64,000 nt of DNA from Brachypterus glaber (GCA_958510825.1 OY294050.1:45087249-45151248); one strand, 5' to 3'. Positions 34,095-44,716 are shown, counted from the first letter of the stretch. The notes: generated by a model from the letters alone, not told the origin. Program-made: numbers and translations.

Positions 34095-34480
34095 TATTTG
34101 CTCTACAGCCCAAACGTCTCATTTTCGGACATATGTTTACTCAACAAAAAATGTTTGTTTTGATGTCCTCTATCACCCCTTAAAGTTTGTCGGTATGTTT
34201 TCGGGACACCCTGCGTAGCATATCTTCACGGCTTGTTTTATGCTTTATAAGAAAGACTTGACAAACGTAACTAAAAAACAAGTTTATCCGTGTTTAAAGT
34301 AAATTACATTTTTCTTTGTTACACTGTTTTTACATAACTTTTATTTATGATATTCCGGGTGTCTCAACTCTATTTACCAACGATTTTCTCGAAAACTTAA
34401 AGAGATAATCAAATTCTGCAAAAAACATCTTAAATAAGACAACTTAAACTATCTTTTAGTATATATTTGATACTTTCAAA
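34095..34480. repeat. Direct third copy of one arm of the 32427-33967 foldback
   Basis: From CTCTACAGCCCAAACG through TTTCGGGACACCCTG, TTTATGCTTTATAAGAAAGA and ATTCCGGGTGTCTCAACTCT to TTGATACTTTC, this repeats the left arm (about 32590-32965) in direct orientation with a 17-bp deletion near 34213. It has no paired partner. Confidence 0.7.
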
Positions 34481-34793
34481 CTTTTTTTCTTAAAAAGATA
34501 TTTTTGAAAAACGAAAAATTATTGACAATTTTTTTTTTCAAAAAAAAAAAATCATTAAACAGAATTTGCAAATTAATGACGTTTTTGCCAAGATCTCTGC
34601 AGATAATATTTATCATTATTTACCGAGAACGACTTTTTAGGATTGCACAATAGTTCTTTAATGTCAAGACCATCCTCTACCACGATTCATGGTCAGACTT
34701 TAGCTACACTCTTATCAAACCTACTCACGCTTTAGGAGTGCCGTGAAAGCATAAACAAACACTAAAATCTCGTAATTAAATTTCCGACGTTTT
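34481..34793 (-). other. POSH 3' UTR and flank
   Basis: The sequence below the POSH stop (34794-34796). The part from about 34610 to 34793 is less AT-rich than the surroundings and matches no repeat, so it is probably 3' UTR. I do not see a convincing poly(A) signal close to it. Confidence 0.4.
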
Positions 34794-35079
34794 TCAAAAA
34801 TTCTCTACAAAACTAGCGGGAAACAACCCTGTCCTGCCGGTCCTTTGCTGGGTCCCTTTGTACCATCCGTCGTCCCGTTTTTTGTGGACGTAAATGACGT
34901 CGTTCACCTGCAGTTCCAGCTCGTACTCGCTGTTGGGGGGATAGGGAGCGATGCAGCGGAACCTTTCTCGCACGGTGTGCGTCCCAGTTTTCGCACGGTT
35001 GCCCGCGTCCAGAGAGTTTGATTTTCTGTGTCTGTGAACGTCTGGGCTTGATCCGGAAGAGCCGGCTGGGACTTCCGAT
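34794..35079 (-). CDS. POSH: POSH terminal exon: fourth SH3 domain
   Basis: The acceptor (GTGCCACAG on the - strand) gives a phase-2 entry that completes the split codon from 36920. Translation contains [20 protein letters not shown], then the C-terminal SH3: [45 protein letters not shown], stop TGA at 34796-34794. The ALYPY-equivalent (APYPP), the DGWYKG loop and the FPASFVENF end are the hallmark of POSH/SH3RF C-termini. The domain binds proline-rich partners in the JNK scaffold complex (family knowledge). The last exon carries 95 codons including the stop. Confidence 0.95.
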
Positions 35080-35137
35080 CTGTGGCACAAAAAACAATTA
35101 ATCAATTTTTTTTAGTAACCAAAAGGTCAGAAATCTC

Positions 35138-36482
35138 AAAAAAAATCATGAAGCGTCGAATGTTGAATATTTATAAGCCTTATAGTGTCCTCCAAATGAT
35201 TTCAATACATTTTTTTTTAATGTTTGCGACCTTGCGTAAAAAAATAAATTTAAGTGGAACATTGCATACCGGGTGGGCCATTTAAACTGTTTAGTTTTCA
35301 TCCTGTATATGGTAGATTTTGATAAGTCCCTTATGCGGACAAATATAAGGTTTCGTGCGCATGACGTACTAGCTGGCTTAAAGCGATATTTCGTTAGTTT
35401 GAAAGAGTTGGTAAAACAACGCGCTCCGCACAATACGTTAAATTCGTCAGGGGCGCGATACTCACGCCATTATCGCTTCCAAACAACAAAAATTCGTAAT
35501 GAATCACGCTATGGAAAATACATCCAATAAATAACATTTCGCGTAGAACGAGTTGCAAATAGGGCTTACGCCATTTCTCCGAGGAAACATCATCTTGGGC
35601 CCAAGTACAAGAAGACACCTGGAACAATACAAGTAAGTCCCGTTTGCCTCACGTCACAAAGGTCCTTTGATAAAACACCCCAGCGGTTAACATAAACTGT
35701 TACAAGTCGATGTCTCAGAAACCGTAACAGATAGGTTTTTGAAATTTGGCACTAAGCTTTAATATCAAGGGGGACACCTTTTTATCAAAGCAGATTTTTT
35801 TTATCTACACCCTTAAGCGGGAGAGGGGGGTAACTTAAAATTTTTAAATGGCATGGGGGTGTTTTTTATTCAGATTCAAATTTAGTATAAAAAGTTAAAT
35901 AATTAACCAAAAAAGTTTTTTTTTCAAATGTCAAATTAAAATTTTTGATATTTTAGTAGTTTTCAATTTTTTATGTTTATTTAATTGTTTTAAACCTAAA
36001 ACTATACAAAAGATATCAAATCTGAATTTTTCCACAAATTTATATTTTGTTACCTGACGCGTTAGGACATGATAATACCTTTCTATGATTTGATACCCCA
36101 TATTTGTACTATGTTTTAAAATTTAAAAAAAAATAAGTGTAAGGGGTCGTCCATAAATAACGTCACGCAAATTGACCAAAATACATACACTTCATACCCC
36201 GTTTCTCGCGCTATTAAAGGCTGTAGAGATTTTATATTTTGCTACCCCCCCCCCCCTAACACCCCCCTATTGCATAACGCGAGAAACGGGGTATGAAGTG
36301 TATGAATTTTGGTAAATTTTCGTGACGACCCCTTAGATATTTTATATGCAATGTGCCCCTTAAATTTAATTTTTTACGCAAGGTCGCAAACATTTTCGAA
36401 AAAATGCATTAAAATCAGAGGACAATACAAGGTTTATAAATATTCAACATTCGACGCTTCATGAATTGATTTCGATTTTTTT
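35138..36482. mobile_element. Foldback element in the last POSH intron
   Basis: TCATGAAGCGTCGAATGTTG (35147) is inverted against CAACATTCGACGCTTCATGA near 36464. The arms of about 125 bp run to GGAACATTGC (35259) and GCAATGTGCC (36349). The centre (35268-36350) has an unmatched, more GC-rich stretch at 35275-35700 with short ORFs but no recognisable protein, plus the small MITE at 36141-36334. Confidence 0.65.
36141..36334. mobile_element. 194-bp MITE with AAGGGGTCGTC ends
   Basis: AAGGGGTCGTC and GACGACCCCTT are perfect inverted ends. An inner 20-bp arm CACTTCATACCCCGTTTCTC pairs with GAGAAACGGGGTATGAAGTG. C-rich runs lie between. Non-coding. Confidence 0.75.
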
Positions 36483-36561
36483 TTGGGTTTTTTACCTATG
36501 TTCGGCGTTCCTGGAGGATTAACCTCTTCAATACCATTTCGACAACGCTATCGAAATTAGT

Positions 36562-36876
36562 TATTTATGGTACTAGTGGGTAAAGTAAGATGCCCATGAG
36601 AAAATTAACCTGCGAGGCGTCAGCCAAGCAGGTTAATTTTCGAGAGGGCAATATCGGTTTACCCATGAGTGCCATACAAGGTTTTATCCAATACATAGCT
36701 TAGGAATTCATATTTTTATTAAAAATTTTAATGACATTTACAAGAAAATAATTTGACAAGTGACAGTTGATAAATAATTATCCACTCAATAAAGTAAAAG
36801 CCACGCGGGGGTTATTATTGAGTTTATCTATTTAAATTAAAGCTGGTAATTGTCTTATTATCTGTATGTATTGGAT
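36562..36876 (-). mobile_element. Family W element, copy D
   Basis: Reverse-complement copy with an intact conserved hairpin (about 36570-36670). It ends 43 bp from the POSH exon at 36920. Its flanks are not obvious 9-bp duplicates. Confidence 0.75.
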
Positions 36877-36880
36877 AAAC

Positions 36881-36931
36881 AATATTAAAACACCTTGTAT
36901 TTTGGTAATATTAAAACACCTTGTATTTTGG
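36881..36931. repeat. Tandem 25-bp duplication across a POSH splice donor
   Basis: AATATTAAAACACCTTGTAT plus TTTGG occurs at 36881-36905 and again at 36907-36931. Each copy contains a possible - strand splice donor (AAG/GTGTTT). Only the copy nearer the exon (cut at 36919/36920) keeps frame with the last exon. Confidence 0.85.
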
Positions 36932-37042
36932 TTAATAATGCTAGGACGTTCTTTGTGCTTGTGCCGCTGAGAACTAGAGCCGAACATTCGATGGTGATCG
37001 GAGGGTTGGATTTGAAGCAGTTGGCTGGGACAAGATCCGGAC
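36920..37042 (-). CDS. POSH: POSH exon with SGSCPSQL motif
   Basis: Acceptor CTTCTCCAG; the split Arg codon with the 43402 exon reads R-SGSCPSQLLQIQPSDHHR, then MFGSSSQRHKHKERPSIINQ and NTR. The RSGSCPSQ segment corresponds to a conserved short motif (R-SGSCP) between the third and fourth SH3 domains of POSH proteins. The exon is 123 bp, entered in phase 2 and left in phase 2 at a non-ideal GTGTTT donor. The exact 3' border is less certain because the donor is duplicated next door. Confidence 0.85.
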
Positions 37043-37170
37043 CTGGAGAAGACATTCACAAAATGCAATTCCATGCAAAACAAGCATTACACTGGTACAA
37101 TTACAATTACAATTTTTTGCGGAATAATGAGGTTAGCGCTGTAACTATACATGTACATGTACATACATGT

Positions 37171-39006
37171 ACATGATGTCCAGTAAATTAGACATTAATT
37201 TTTTAAGGGGTCATTCTACATAGGAAAATATGAAAAAAAGTCCCTATAAACATATGTCTAAAAATGCGTCGTAAAGGAGCAAAGCCCCTTTGAAACTGGC
37301 TAAAAAATTCGGTTTTTATTTAACAACTCAGGAACGCTTTGAGGTACAGCAACGAGGTTTTGAATGTAAACTAACCTTAATAAGGCCCATCTTCGTATGC
37401 TATCTTTATGTACTTATTTTAAACAGGGGTGTGCGAAACTGGGGGATCTTATTAGTTTTTTGTCCCAAACTTTTTTCTGTGTAACTCTTTTATAATTTGA
37501 TTTTTGAAATATAATTCCTCAGGTCAAAATACATAAAAAAAGGTACACTTGTTCTAAAACTGTAGGATTAACCGTTTTCGAGAAAAATTAATTTGAAGGT
37601 GAAATTTCACGGTTCGAGGAAGAAAAATTAAATACTAAAATGTCGAAAACCTAAATTTTAATGATGCATGGCGAATATAAATCAAAAACTAAGAGAAAAA
37701 CCTCATAAACAGGTACTTCCAAAAATCAATCCCAAGGGAGTTATGGCTCCTAAAAATGCACCATTCTTAACAGCCCATAGTAGCTTTAAAAGCGATTTTT
37801 CGACCTACATGTATAGAAACTTTTTTTCTTAGTTTTTGGTATAGAAGAACCCTGCATCATTGAAATTTTGGTTTTAAACATATTAGTACTTAATTTTTCG
37901 TCCTCGATTCAAATTAATTTTTCTCGAAAACGGTTAACCCTGCAGTATTAGAACAAGTGTACCTTGTTTATGTATTTTGACTTGAGGAATCATATTCCAA
38001 AGATAAAATTACAAAAAAATTACACAGAAAAAAGTTTGGGATAAAAAACTAATAAGGACTTACACCGTTTTACACCCCCCTGGTTAAATGGGCTTTTTAA
38101 TATTATATATCGTCCACTAAAGGCTCTAGTTGTCTAACTCCAAATTTTTCAAAAATGAGATTTTTATCAAATTTGCTTCATTATCTGATTACCAACATAC
38201 TTCAAAAAAAAAAGTTGCATTAAACCAATATCAGCCTCAAAAAATGCAAAAATGTAAATATTTTAAGTCGCTAAGTGTCCTCTCCATCATATGATTGTGA
38301 GAAAACAATTAAATGAGAACTGTCACTAATGTCAAACTATTTCTCGACAACAGGGGATCCCGTTTCAAATATTTGTTAATTTACTGTTTGATGATAATTA
38401 TAATTATTGCCATTAATAATGTATATATATTATGCCTACCTAGAAGTAATATTATGTATTAAATATAAAAATATAAATTTTTTGTAATAATATTACGCGA
38501 TATAATACGATAGGTATCCTCTTTTATCTTCCCTTGGAGTTAGACCATTAGTGAATTTAGATTCTGTGGTTAAAATTTAATTTTCAAATAATTTATATGA
38601 AATAGATAACAATGAAAAGTTTTAAATACATTAACACATTTCAAACATTTTTACCTGTGAACAAGCTAGTTTTAAAGTTCTAAATTGCTATAATTAAGTT
38701 TTAAATCGTTTTTTACGTCTCCTGAAAAATATGACGTTTTGGAGTTAGACCGTTAGAGCCTTTAGATGACGATATAATTATTATATATGGACCTTATTAA
38801 TATTAGTTTACGTGCAAAACCTCGTTGCTATGTCTCAAAGGGTTCCTGAGTTATTAAATAAAAACCGATTTTTTTTAGACACTTTCAACGGGGCTTAGCT
38901 ACCTTATGACGCATTTTTAGACATATGTTTATAGGAACTTTTTTTCATATTTTCATATTTAGAATCACCCCTTAAAATTAGTGCCATCATTTACTGGACA
39001 TCCTGT
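37171..39006. mobile_element. Foldback element, ACANGATGTCCAGTAAAT ends
   Basis: The left arm from ACATGATGTCCAGTAAATTA pairs with the right arm ending in ATTTACTGGACATCCTGT. Internal blocks (CATATGTCTAAAAATGCGTC; AACCTCGTTGC) match 5869-7040, so it is a diverged relative. The right arm is split by the MITE at 38111-38771. A TACATG microsatellite (37147-37173) abuts the left end. Confidence 0.7.
38111..38771. mobile_element. MITE with CGTC-CTAAAGGCTCTA TIRs, copy 2
   Basis: Opposite-orientation copy of 10490-11066, flanked by ATAT on both sides and nested in the foldback at 37171-39006. It is about 84 bp longer than copy 1 because of an extra stretch near 38650-38720. Confidence 0.8.
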
Positions 39007-39008
39007 TT

Positions 39009-39360
39009 AGACACAACCTAATTTAATGTTCGTCATAAACTTTTTTAAAATGAAAACTTACTGTATTATAAGGATCCATTCTACAAATTTTAAAAGTAAT
39101 CTCCCTAAAAACAAAAAAAGTTATGGCGGGTTAAACTTTTTTTAAAAAATTAAAAAAAAAACTTTTTTTTGTCAACTTTTTTATATTTTTCACAAATAAA
39201 GGAAATAAAAAAATTGATTTTTTTTTTGTTTTCAAAAATTATTCTTTTTTCAAAAAAAAAATTTTTTAGGTAGGTAATTGGGAAAATGTTATAGTCAAAT
39301 TGTTTTAGACTAAAACGCTTATGAAAAACGTACTTTTATTAACTAAATTAGGTTGTGTCC
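39009..39360. mobile_element. MITE with GACACAACCTAATTTA ends
   Basis: AGACACAACCTAATTTA on the left is inverted against TAAATTAGGTTGTGTCC on the right. The arms extend through a degenerate GTTCGTCATAAACTTTTT/AAAAACGTACTTTTATTAA stretch. The middle is homopolymer A/T. Confidence 0.65.
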
Positions 39361-39585
39361 ATATGGTAACAGGGGTAGCCTTATTATTCCGTTTTTTTTT
39401 GCAAAAAATTATAAAACTTTTAGTATAGTCACTTTAACCTAACATTGTTTTAACCTCTAAAGCACGTGCGCAATTTATCAGCGCAAAGCGAAAGCAAATA
39501 TGTCACCCAACAGCTGTTTGGAGTGCGATGCAACATGTATTGATGTGAATATGTCAAGTTAAAAAAACTTCAAATGTGAATAAGT

Positions 39586-40422
39586 ACCCTGGTAGAAAAG
39601 TACATAAATCTAACTTAAGATAACATTAGACTAGTGACATTTTTATGTTTAGTCTCAAACGTTATAAAATATATAAATCTAACCTTAAAAACTAACGTTT
39701 GACAAAAACGTTATAAAATACATAAATCTAACGTTAGTTTCCCAACTAAATTCTAACCTTTTTCTAACCTTATTCTAACTTTAAATATATTTTAAATTTC
39801 CGTTATTAATACGAAAGATATAGTAGAAAATATTCATTTCAGACAGCTATGTGCCTAGGTTTGATAATTATTGATTATTTCTATAAGTTTAAAAAAATAT
39901 CTTCTAAAAGTCAAAATTATAGTAAGTCTGGCAACGCTTTACTAGAATTGAAAAAATATTTTAAGATTCTAAATGTATAAATAAATATTAACTAACTAAA
40001 TATAAAGTTTTTCTGAGAGGTAAACGTATTTATCGAAGTATAACAGCATATTACACGAAAAATATTTAGGGCCACCTAAAAAGATGGCTATTTTATAAAT
40101 AAATGTAACAAAATTATGTTTAAAAATATTATGATTGCTAAAATATATTAAGATTTATTTATATGAATAAATTTGTCTCCAGCTGCCATTTTATGATGCA
40201 GGTAGAAATTTCCTAGTTGGCCACGCCCCCTCCGAAAGTTAGAAATTAAACGTACTTATAACGTATTTCTAACTTAAAAATCTAACGTTAGATTTACGTT
40301 TGTAAGTAACGTTTTATTCTAACGTTAAAAAGCGGGACATTTGCACATACTTTTTAACGTACTTTTATACAGTTTTCTAACATTAGAAAAACGTTATTCT
40401 AAAGTTAAATTTCTACTAAGGT
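39586..40422. mobile_element. MITE with subterminal TAACGTTA-type repeats
   Basis: The ends ACCCTGGTAGAAA and TTTCTACTAAGGT are imperfect inverted repeats. Both subterminal regions are packed with copies of AAATCTAAC(C/G)TTA and AACGTTA in both orientations (for example near 39605, 39671, 39718, 40245-40300 and 40320-40400). Such arrays are typical transposase-binding ends. No ORF. Confidence 0.65.
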
Positions 40423-40483
40423 AACTTAGTTTATAAACAATGCGTATTATGTACGTATTTATTTCAGATATATTATGGGCTAA

Positions 40484-40923
40484 CAATAAACCCACGAGGC
40501 TGGAGGCGGAGTGGGTTAATTTTAGAGGGTGCAATATTAGTTTACTTACAAGTGACATAAAACACCTTAATATTATACTGCCCTACTACGCTAGAAAGCA
40601 GTAACTCAATTTGTCGCCTAACGACGTTTTGACGTCAACTCTGATGTAATATTTAAAAAACGCTGCTATGCGACAAATGGAGTTACTGCTTTCTAGCGTA
40701 GTAGGGCAGAATAGGTCTATAAAGAGTATAAATAAAATAAATAAAGAAATACAAAGTTTTATCCAATAAATAGCTTAGAAATTCATATTTAAAAAAAAAA
40801 TTAATGACACAAGGAAATAATTTGACAAGTGACATTTGGACTTTTGGGTAAAACAAATAATTGTCAAATCTGTAAAGTAAAAAAACACGCGTGGGTTATT
40901 AGGGAGTTTATTTAAAATAATAG
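40484..40923 (-). mobile_element. Degenerate family W copy
   Basis: Diverged matches to W in order (GAGTGGGTTAATTTT, GGTGCAATATTAG, then after an insertion GTTTTATCCAATAAATAGCT, AATTTGACAAGTGACA). It is interrupted by the MITE at 40578-40709 and abuts the intact W copy at 40925. Confidence 0.6.
40578..40709. mobile_element. 132-bp MITE with near-perfect TIRs of about 38 bp
   Basis: CTGCCCTACTACGCTAGAAA on the left is inverted against TTTCTAGCGTAGTAGGGCAG on the right, and pairing continues through GCAGTAACTC to the TTTGTCG/CGACAAA blocks. A small ACGACGTTTTGACGTC loop region lies between. It is recent by its arm identity and sits in an old W copy. Confidence 0.85.
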
Positions 40924-40924
40924 T

Positions 40925-41252
40925 TATTTATGGTACTAGTGGGTAAAATAAGATATTGCCCATGAGAAAATTAACTTGCGAGGCGTCAGGCAAGCAGGTT
41001 AATTTTCGAGAGGGCAATATCGGTTTACCCATGAGTGCCATACAAGGTTTTATCCAATAAATAGCTTAGGAATTTATATTTTTATTAAAAATTTTAATGA
41101 CATTTACAAGAAAATAATTTGACAAGTGACAGTTGAGTGGGTAAAATAAATAATTATCCACTCAATAAAGTAAAATCCACGCGGGGGTTATTATTGAGTT
41201 TATCTATTTAAAATAAAGCTGGTAATTGTCTTATTATCTGTATGTATTGGAT
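40925..41252 (-). mobile_element. Family W element, copy E
   Basis: Full-length reverse-complement copy with an intact conserved hairpin (about 40955-41035). Its TATTGGAT end and flank are part of the 57-59-bp direct repeat described at 41243-43333. Confidence 0.8.
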
Positions 41253-43333
41253 AAAAACTATTTTTTTTAATTGTTTGTTTTTTATTTTTTTTATAAGGGG
41301 ACAAGTAACAATTGAGTGGGTAAAACATATAATTGTCCAATCTGTAAAGTAAAAAACCACGCCTGGGTTATTAGGGAGTTTATTTAAAATAAAGCTAGTA
41401 ATTGTCTTATTACACAATGCAACACACTCTTTGCTCTGGGAAACGGTAAGTTGGACCTTATAGAGTTTTTTCTCTCGAATCCGAATCTGCTTTCAGAATT
41501 TTTCAATCACGTCACAATTTTGCGCAAAAGTCTATAAACCAAATATGCGCTAAATTCGTCATTTTGGAAAGGCTCTATTTTTGATATCCTAACAGATTTC
41601 TATATAACCATCATATCGAATTATAGTTTTAACCTTAAACCTTGCATATATTAAATAAAAAATATGAAAACTTTTAAAATACAGACTAAAACACTAGTTA
41701 TGTTAAGCCCCGTTTTTTATCCAAAACCATTGAACTCAACTTTTGTACATGACTGTCCACCTCACTAAGACATCAAAATTGATATGAAAATTTGCAAAAT
41801 TTATTATTTTTAATTAAAATTAGTTTAAATGGTTATTTGCATAAACAAAATGTGTTTTTAGCGTAGATTTTCATGAGGAATTGAAATATTTACTCAGATT
41901 TTTTCCATCACGTGCAGATTTTTAGCAAACCGTGATTTAAAGTTTCCTGATTTAAAGTTTCCTGATTTAAAGTTTCCTGATTTAAAGTTTCCTGCTTTTG
42001 CACCATTTTCCGTTTCGGTAGTTTTTTAAGCAACACATTTAAGCGCTACATTAATATATTCATTTTCATTAATGCAGTTTTTTTGCGGAATTTAATTATG
42101 CAATTAGGTTTTTCTAACACGTCACAATTTTGCGCAAAAAGCACATAAGTTTCAAAGTTTCGTAGAAAAGCCGTCTGTTGCAAGTAAATTAGGCCTAAGC
42201 TGAATTAATTTAATATGCTCAACTAGGTAAATTATGCTAGTTGATGTAGTTTTTTCTCCCGAATTCAAATATGCAATTAGATTTTTTCCAGCACGTCACA
42301 GTTTTGCGCAAAAAGCATATAAGTGTCGAATTATCGTAGAGAAGCCGTATTTTGCAAGCAAATTAGGCATAAGCTAAATTAATTTAATATGCTCAACTAG
42401 ACTGAACATCCTGGTAAATACAGTTTTTTCTGCCAAATTCAAATATGTAATCAGATTTTTTGCAGCAGCCTAAGCTAATTTTATATAATATGCTCAGTTA
42501 GGTCAAACATGCTGGTTGATGCAGTTTTTTCTGCTGAATTAAAATATGTAATTAGATTTTTTGCAGCACGTAACAATTTTGCGCAAAACTAACTTGCAAA
42601 AAATCTGATTACATATTTGAATTCAGCAGAAAAAAACTGCATCAACCAGCATGTTTGACCTAACTGAGCATATTGTATAAAATTAGCTTAGGCGTAATTT
42701 ACTTTAAAAAGACGGCTTTTTACGATATTTTGAAACGTATACGCTTTTTGCGCAAAATTGTTATGTGCTGCAAAAAATCTGATTACATATTTAAATTCCG
42801 CAAAAAAACTGCATTAATGAAAATGAATATATTAATGTAGCGCTTAAATGTGTTGCTTAAAAAACTACCGAAAGAGAAAATGGTGCAAAAGCGGAAAACT
42901 TTAAATCACGGTTTGCTAAAAATCTGCACGTGATGGAAAAAATCTGAGTAAATATTTCAATTCCTCATGAAAATCTACGCTAAAAACACATTTTGTTTAT
43001 GCAAATAACCATTTAAACTAATTTTAATTAAAAATAATAAATTTTGCAAATTTTCATATCAATTTTGATGTCTTAGTGAGGTGGACAGTCATGTACAAAA
43101 GTTGAGTTCATTGATTTTGGATAAAATAAGGGGCTTAAAAAAACTGATGTTACGTCTATATTTTAAAAGTTTTCATATATTTTATTTTATGTAAGCATAG
43201 TTTAAGGTTGAAGCTATAAATTGATTTGATGGTTATGTAAAAATCTGCCAGTATAACAAAAATAGCCTTTCCAAAATGTATTGGATAAAAACTATTTTTT
43301 TAAATTTTTATTTGTTTTTTTTTTATAAGGGGA
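41243..43333. repeat. 2-kb segment flanked by direct repeats, containing a 1.7-kb foldback
   Basis: A 57-59-bp sequence (TGTATTGGATAAAAACTATT...TTATAAGGGGA) occurs at 41243-41301 and 43277-43333. Between them, 41560-43278 is a long inverted repeat centred near 42420: ATTTTGGAAAGGCT pairs with AGCCTTTCCAAAAT, and CCTCACTAAGACATC with GATGTCTTAGTGAGG. Within it, units of about 100-130 bp with TTTTGCGCAAAA and TTTTTGCAGCACGT recur in tandem (42110-42600), with inverted counterparts at 42600-42800. Near 41302-41425 is another degenerate W piece. Non-coding. Confidence 0.65.
41934..41993. repeat. Four tandem 15-bp repeats
   Basis: GATTTAAAGTTTCCT is repeated exactly four times. The inverted partner region near 42893 has only one unit, so the expansion is recent. 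Confidence 0.95.
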
Positions 43334-43401
43334 AAATGTTCTTTTATTAGCAGCAGTATTTTTTTGTATAATTTTAAGTGTAATTACAAAAAGAATCTTA
43401 C

Positions 43402-43556
43402 CTGACGTGGACAGGATGGGCCGGACTTGAGCCCACTGTAATATCTTCGAAAACGGGGTTGTCCATAGAGTACGTGCTGGGTGGGGGGGATTTGGACCTT
43501 TTAATGCTTGTTAGTCGTCGCATGAGACTCACTCCCTTATCTTTACGTTCCTTAGT
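43402..43556 (-). CDS. POSH: POSH exon, basic Ser-rich linker
   Basis: The acceptor TTTTATCTTAG is followed by TKERKDKGVSLMRRLTSIKR, then SKSPPPSTYSMDNPVFEDIT and VGSSPAHPVHV, ending in a split Arg codon at donor GTAAGA. It is entered in phase 0 from 50487 and left in phase 2. The K-rich start and the RSKSPPPS stretch correspond to the KRKxRxSPPxSP segment before the final SH3 in POSH relatives. Ser-Pro sites are possible kinase targets (inference). Confidence 0.9.
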
Positions 43557-43667
43557 CTAAGATAAAACATAACATACATTTAGAAAGCATCCCAAGCATT
43601 GATAAAATTATATCATTTTGCAATATAAACCACCAAGAAATGAAAAATAATAGAATATTTGTTATAC

Positions 43668-44716
43668 ACTGCCGCACATTAAATTCCGGACACCTAAAAA
43701 ATTGACATTTTTTAAATTAAAATATTTCGGAAACTAATTAATGGATTTGACTGATTCTTTTTTAGTTTTAAAGCTTAAACATTCTCTACTTTTGTTTGTT
43801 TTAAGAATGATTAAATTTTTTTTTTTCGTATTAACAGCAACAAATAATGTACAACTATGTTTTTTACCCCATCTTCTAGCACTTGCATGGTACGCCACTA
43901 CAACTACAATCAAATTATCAAAAAGTCTTTCTTATTGCCGCAGTTTTAATGAATATTTTCTTTTTTAGTTTTTTTATATTTCTACTTCTGGTTTAGGAGA
44001 TATCAGGATTCTCCTGGAAGTTGTAATTTTTTCAGTTAACTTAAAAAGTACCACATGAATTTGATTGATCATGTGATTTAAATTTGAAGCTTAACCGAGT
44101 TACGTTTTTCTTCTAATTAAGTTTATCAAAAACATAAATTGGGTTTGAAAAACTTGAGTAGAAGAAAAAAAAGGGTCCGGCGGCAGTTCTGCGAAATCAC
44201 CGTTAAGCCTCCGTCAGACGGCAATAAAAAGTTGCCCCGGGATAAAGAAACTGTAGAAGAAGTGAAAGACATGAGCATAGAAGAAGAAGTAAAAAGCATG
44301 AGGTTTAAATAAAAAACTCTGATGATTTAGTACTATTTGAGTTGACTGAAAAAATTACAACTTTCAGGAAAATCCTGATATCTCCTAAACCAAATGTAAA
44401 AATGTAAAAAAATAAAAAAGAAAATATTCATTAAAACTGCGACAATAAGAAAGACTTTAATAATTTGATAAACAGTTGCAGTGGCGTACCATGCAAGTCC
44501 TAGAAGATGGGTTAATAAACAGAGCTCTAGAGTTGTACATTATTTGTTGCTGTTAATACGAAAAAAAAATTGATGATTCTTAAAACAAACAAAAGTAGAG
44601 AATGTTTAAGCTTCAAAGCAAAAAAAGAATCAGTCAAATCCATTAATTAGTTTTCGAAATATTTAAATTTAAAAAATGTAAATTTTTTAGGTGTCCGGAA
44701 TTTAATGTGTGGCAGT
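43668..44716. mobile_element. 1.05-kb foldback element with an unmatched GC-rich loop
   Basis: ACTGCCGCACATTAAATTCC on the left is inverted against GGAATTTAATGTGTGGCAGT on the right, and the arms pair for about 380 bp (for example GAAGTTGTAATTTTTTCAGT near 44018). The mirror ORF at 43741-43968 is a by-product. The loop (44050-44330) is not self-complementary and holds the segment described next. Confidence 0.75.
44121..44312 (+). pseudogene. Captured coding-like fragment in foldback loop, origin unknown
   Basis: Between in-frame stops at 44118 and 44310, 63 codons are open. The second half is much more GC-rich than its surroundings (CCGGCGGCAGTTCTGCG; CCTCCGTCAGACGGC; TTGCCCCGGG). It reads as plausible protein: VRRQFCEITVKPPSDGNKK, LPRDKETVEEVKDMSIEEE, VKSMRFK. 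I do not recognise a family. It could be an exon fragment picked up by the element or chance openness; base composition favours the former. Confidence 0.4.

Noticed and set aside
35273..35700. Overlapping ORFs in the last POSH intron
   Set aside because: Less AT-rich, with one stretch ending near a GTAAGT. But frames break every 60-85 codons, no domain is visible and POSH exons join in frame without it.
36893..36919. Use of the distal duplicated donor for the POSH exon
   Set aside because: It would leave the exon in phase 1 and shift the final SH3 out of frame.
44325..44365. CUGAUGA near 44325
   Set aside because: No stem II and no properly placed GAAA. It is part of a foldback arm.
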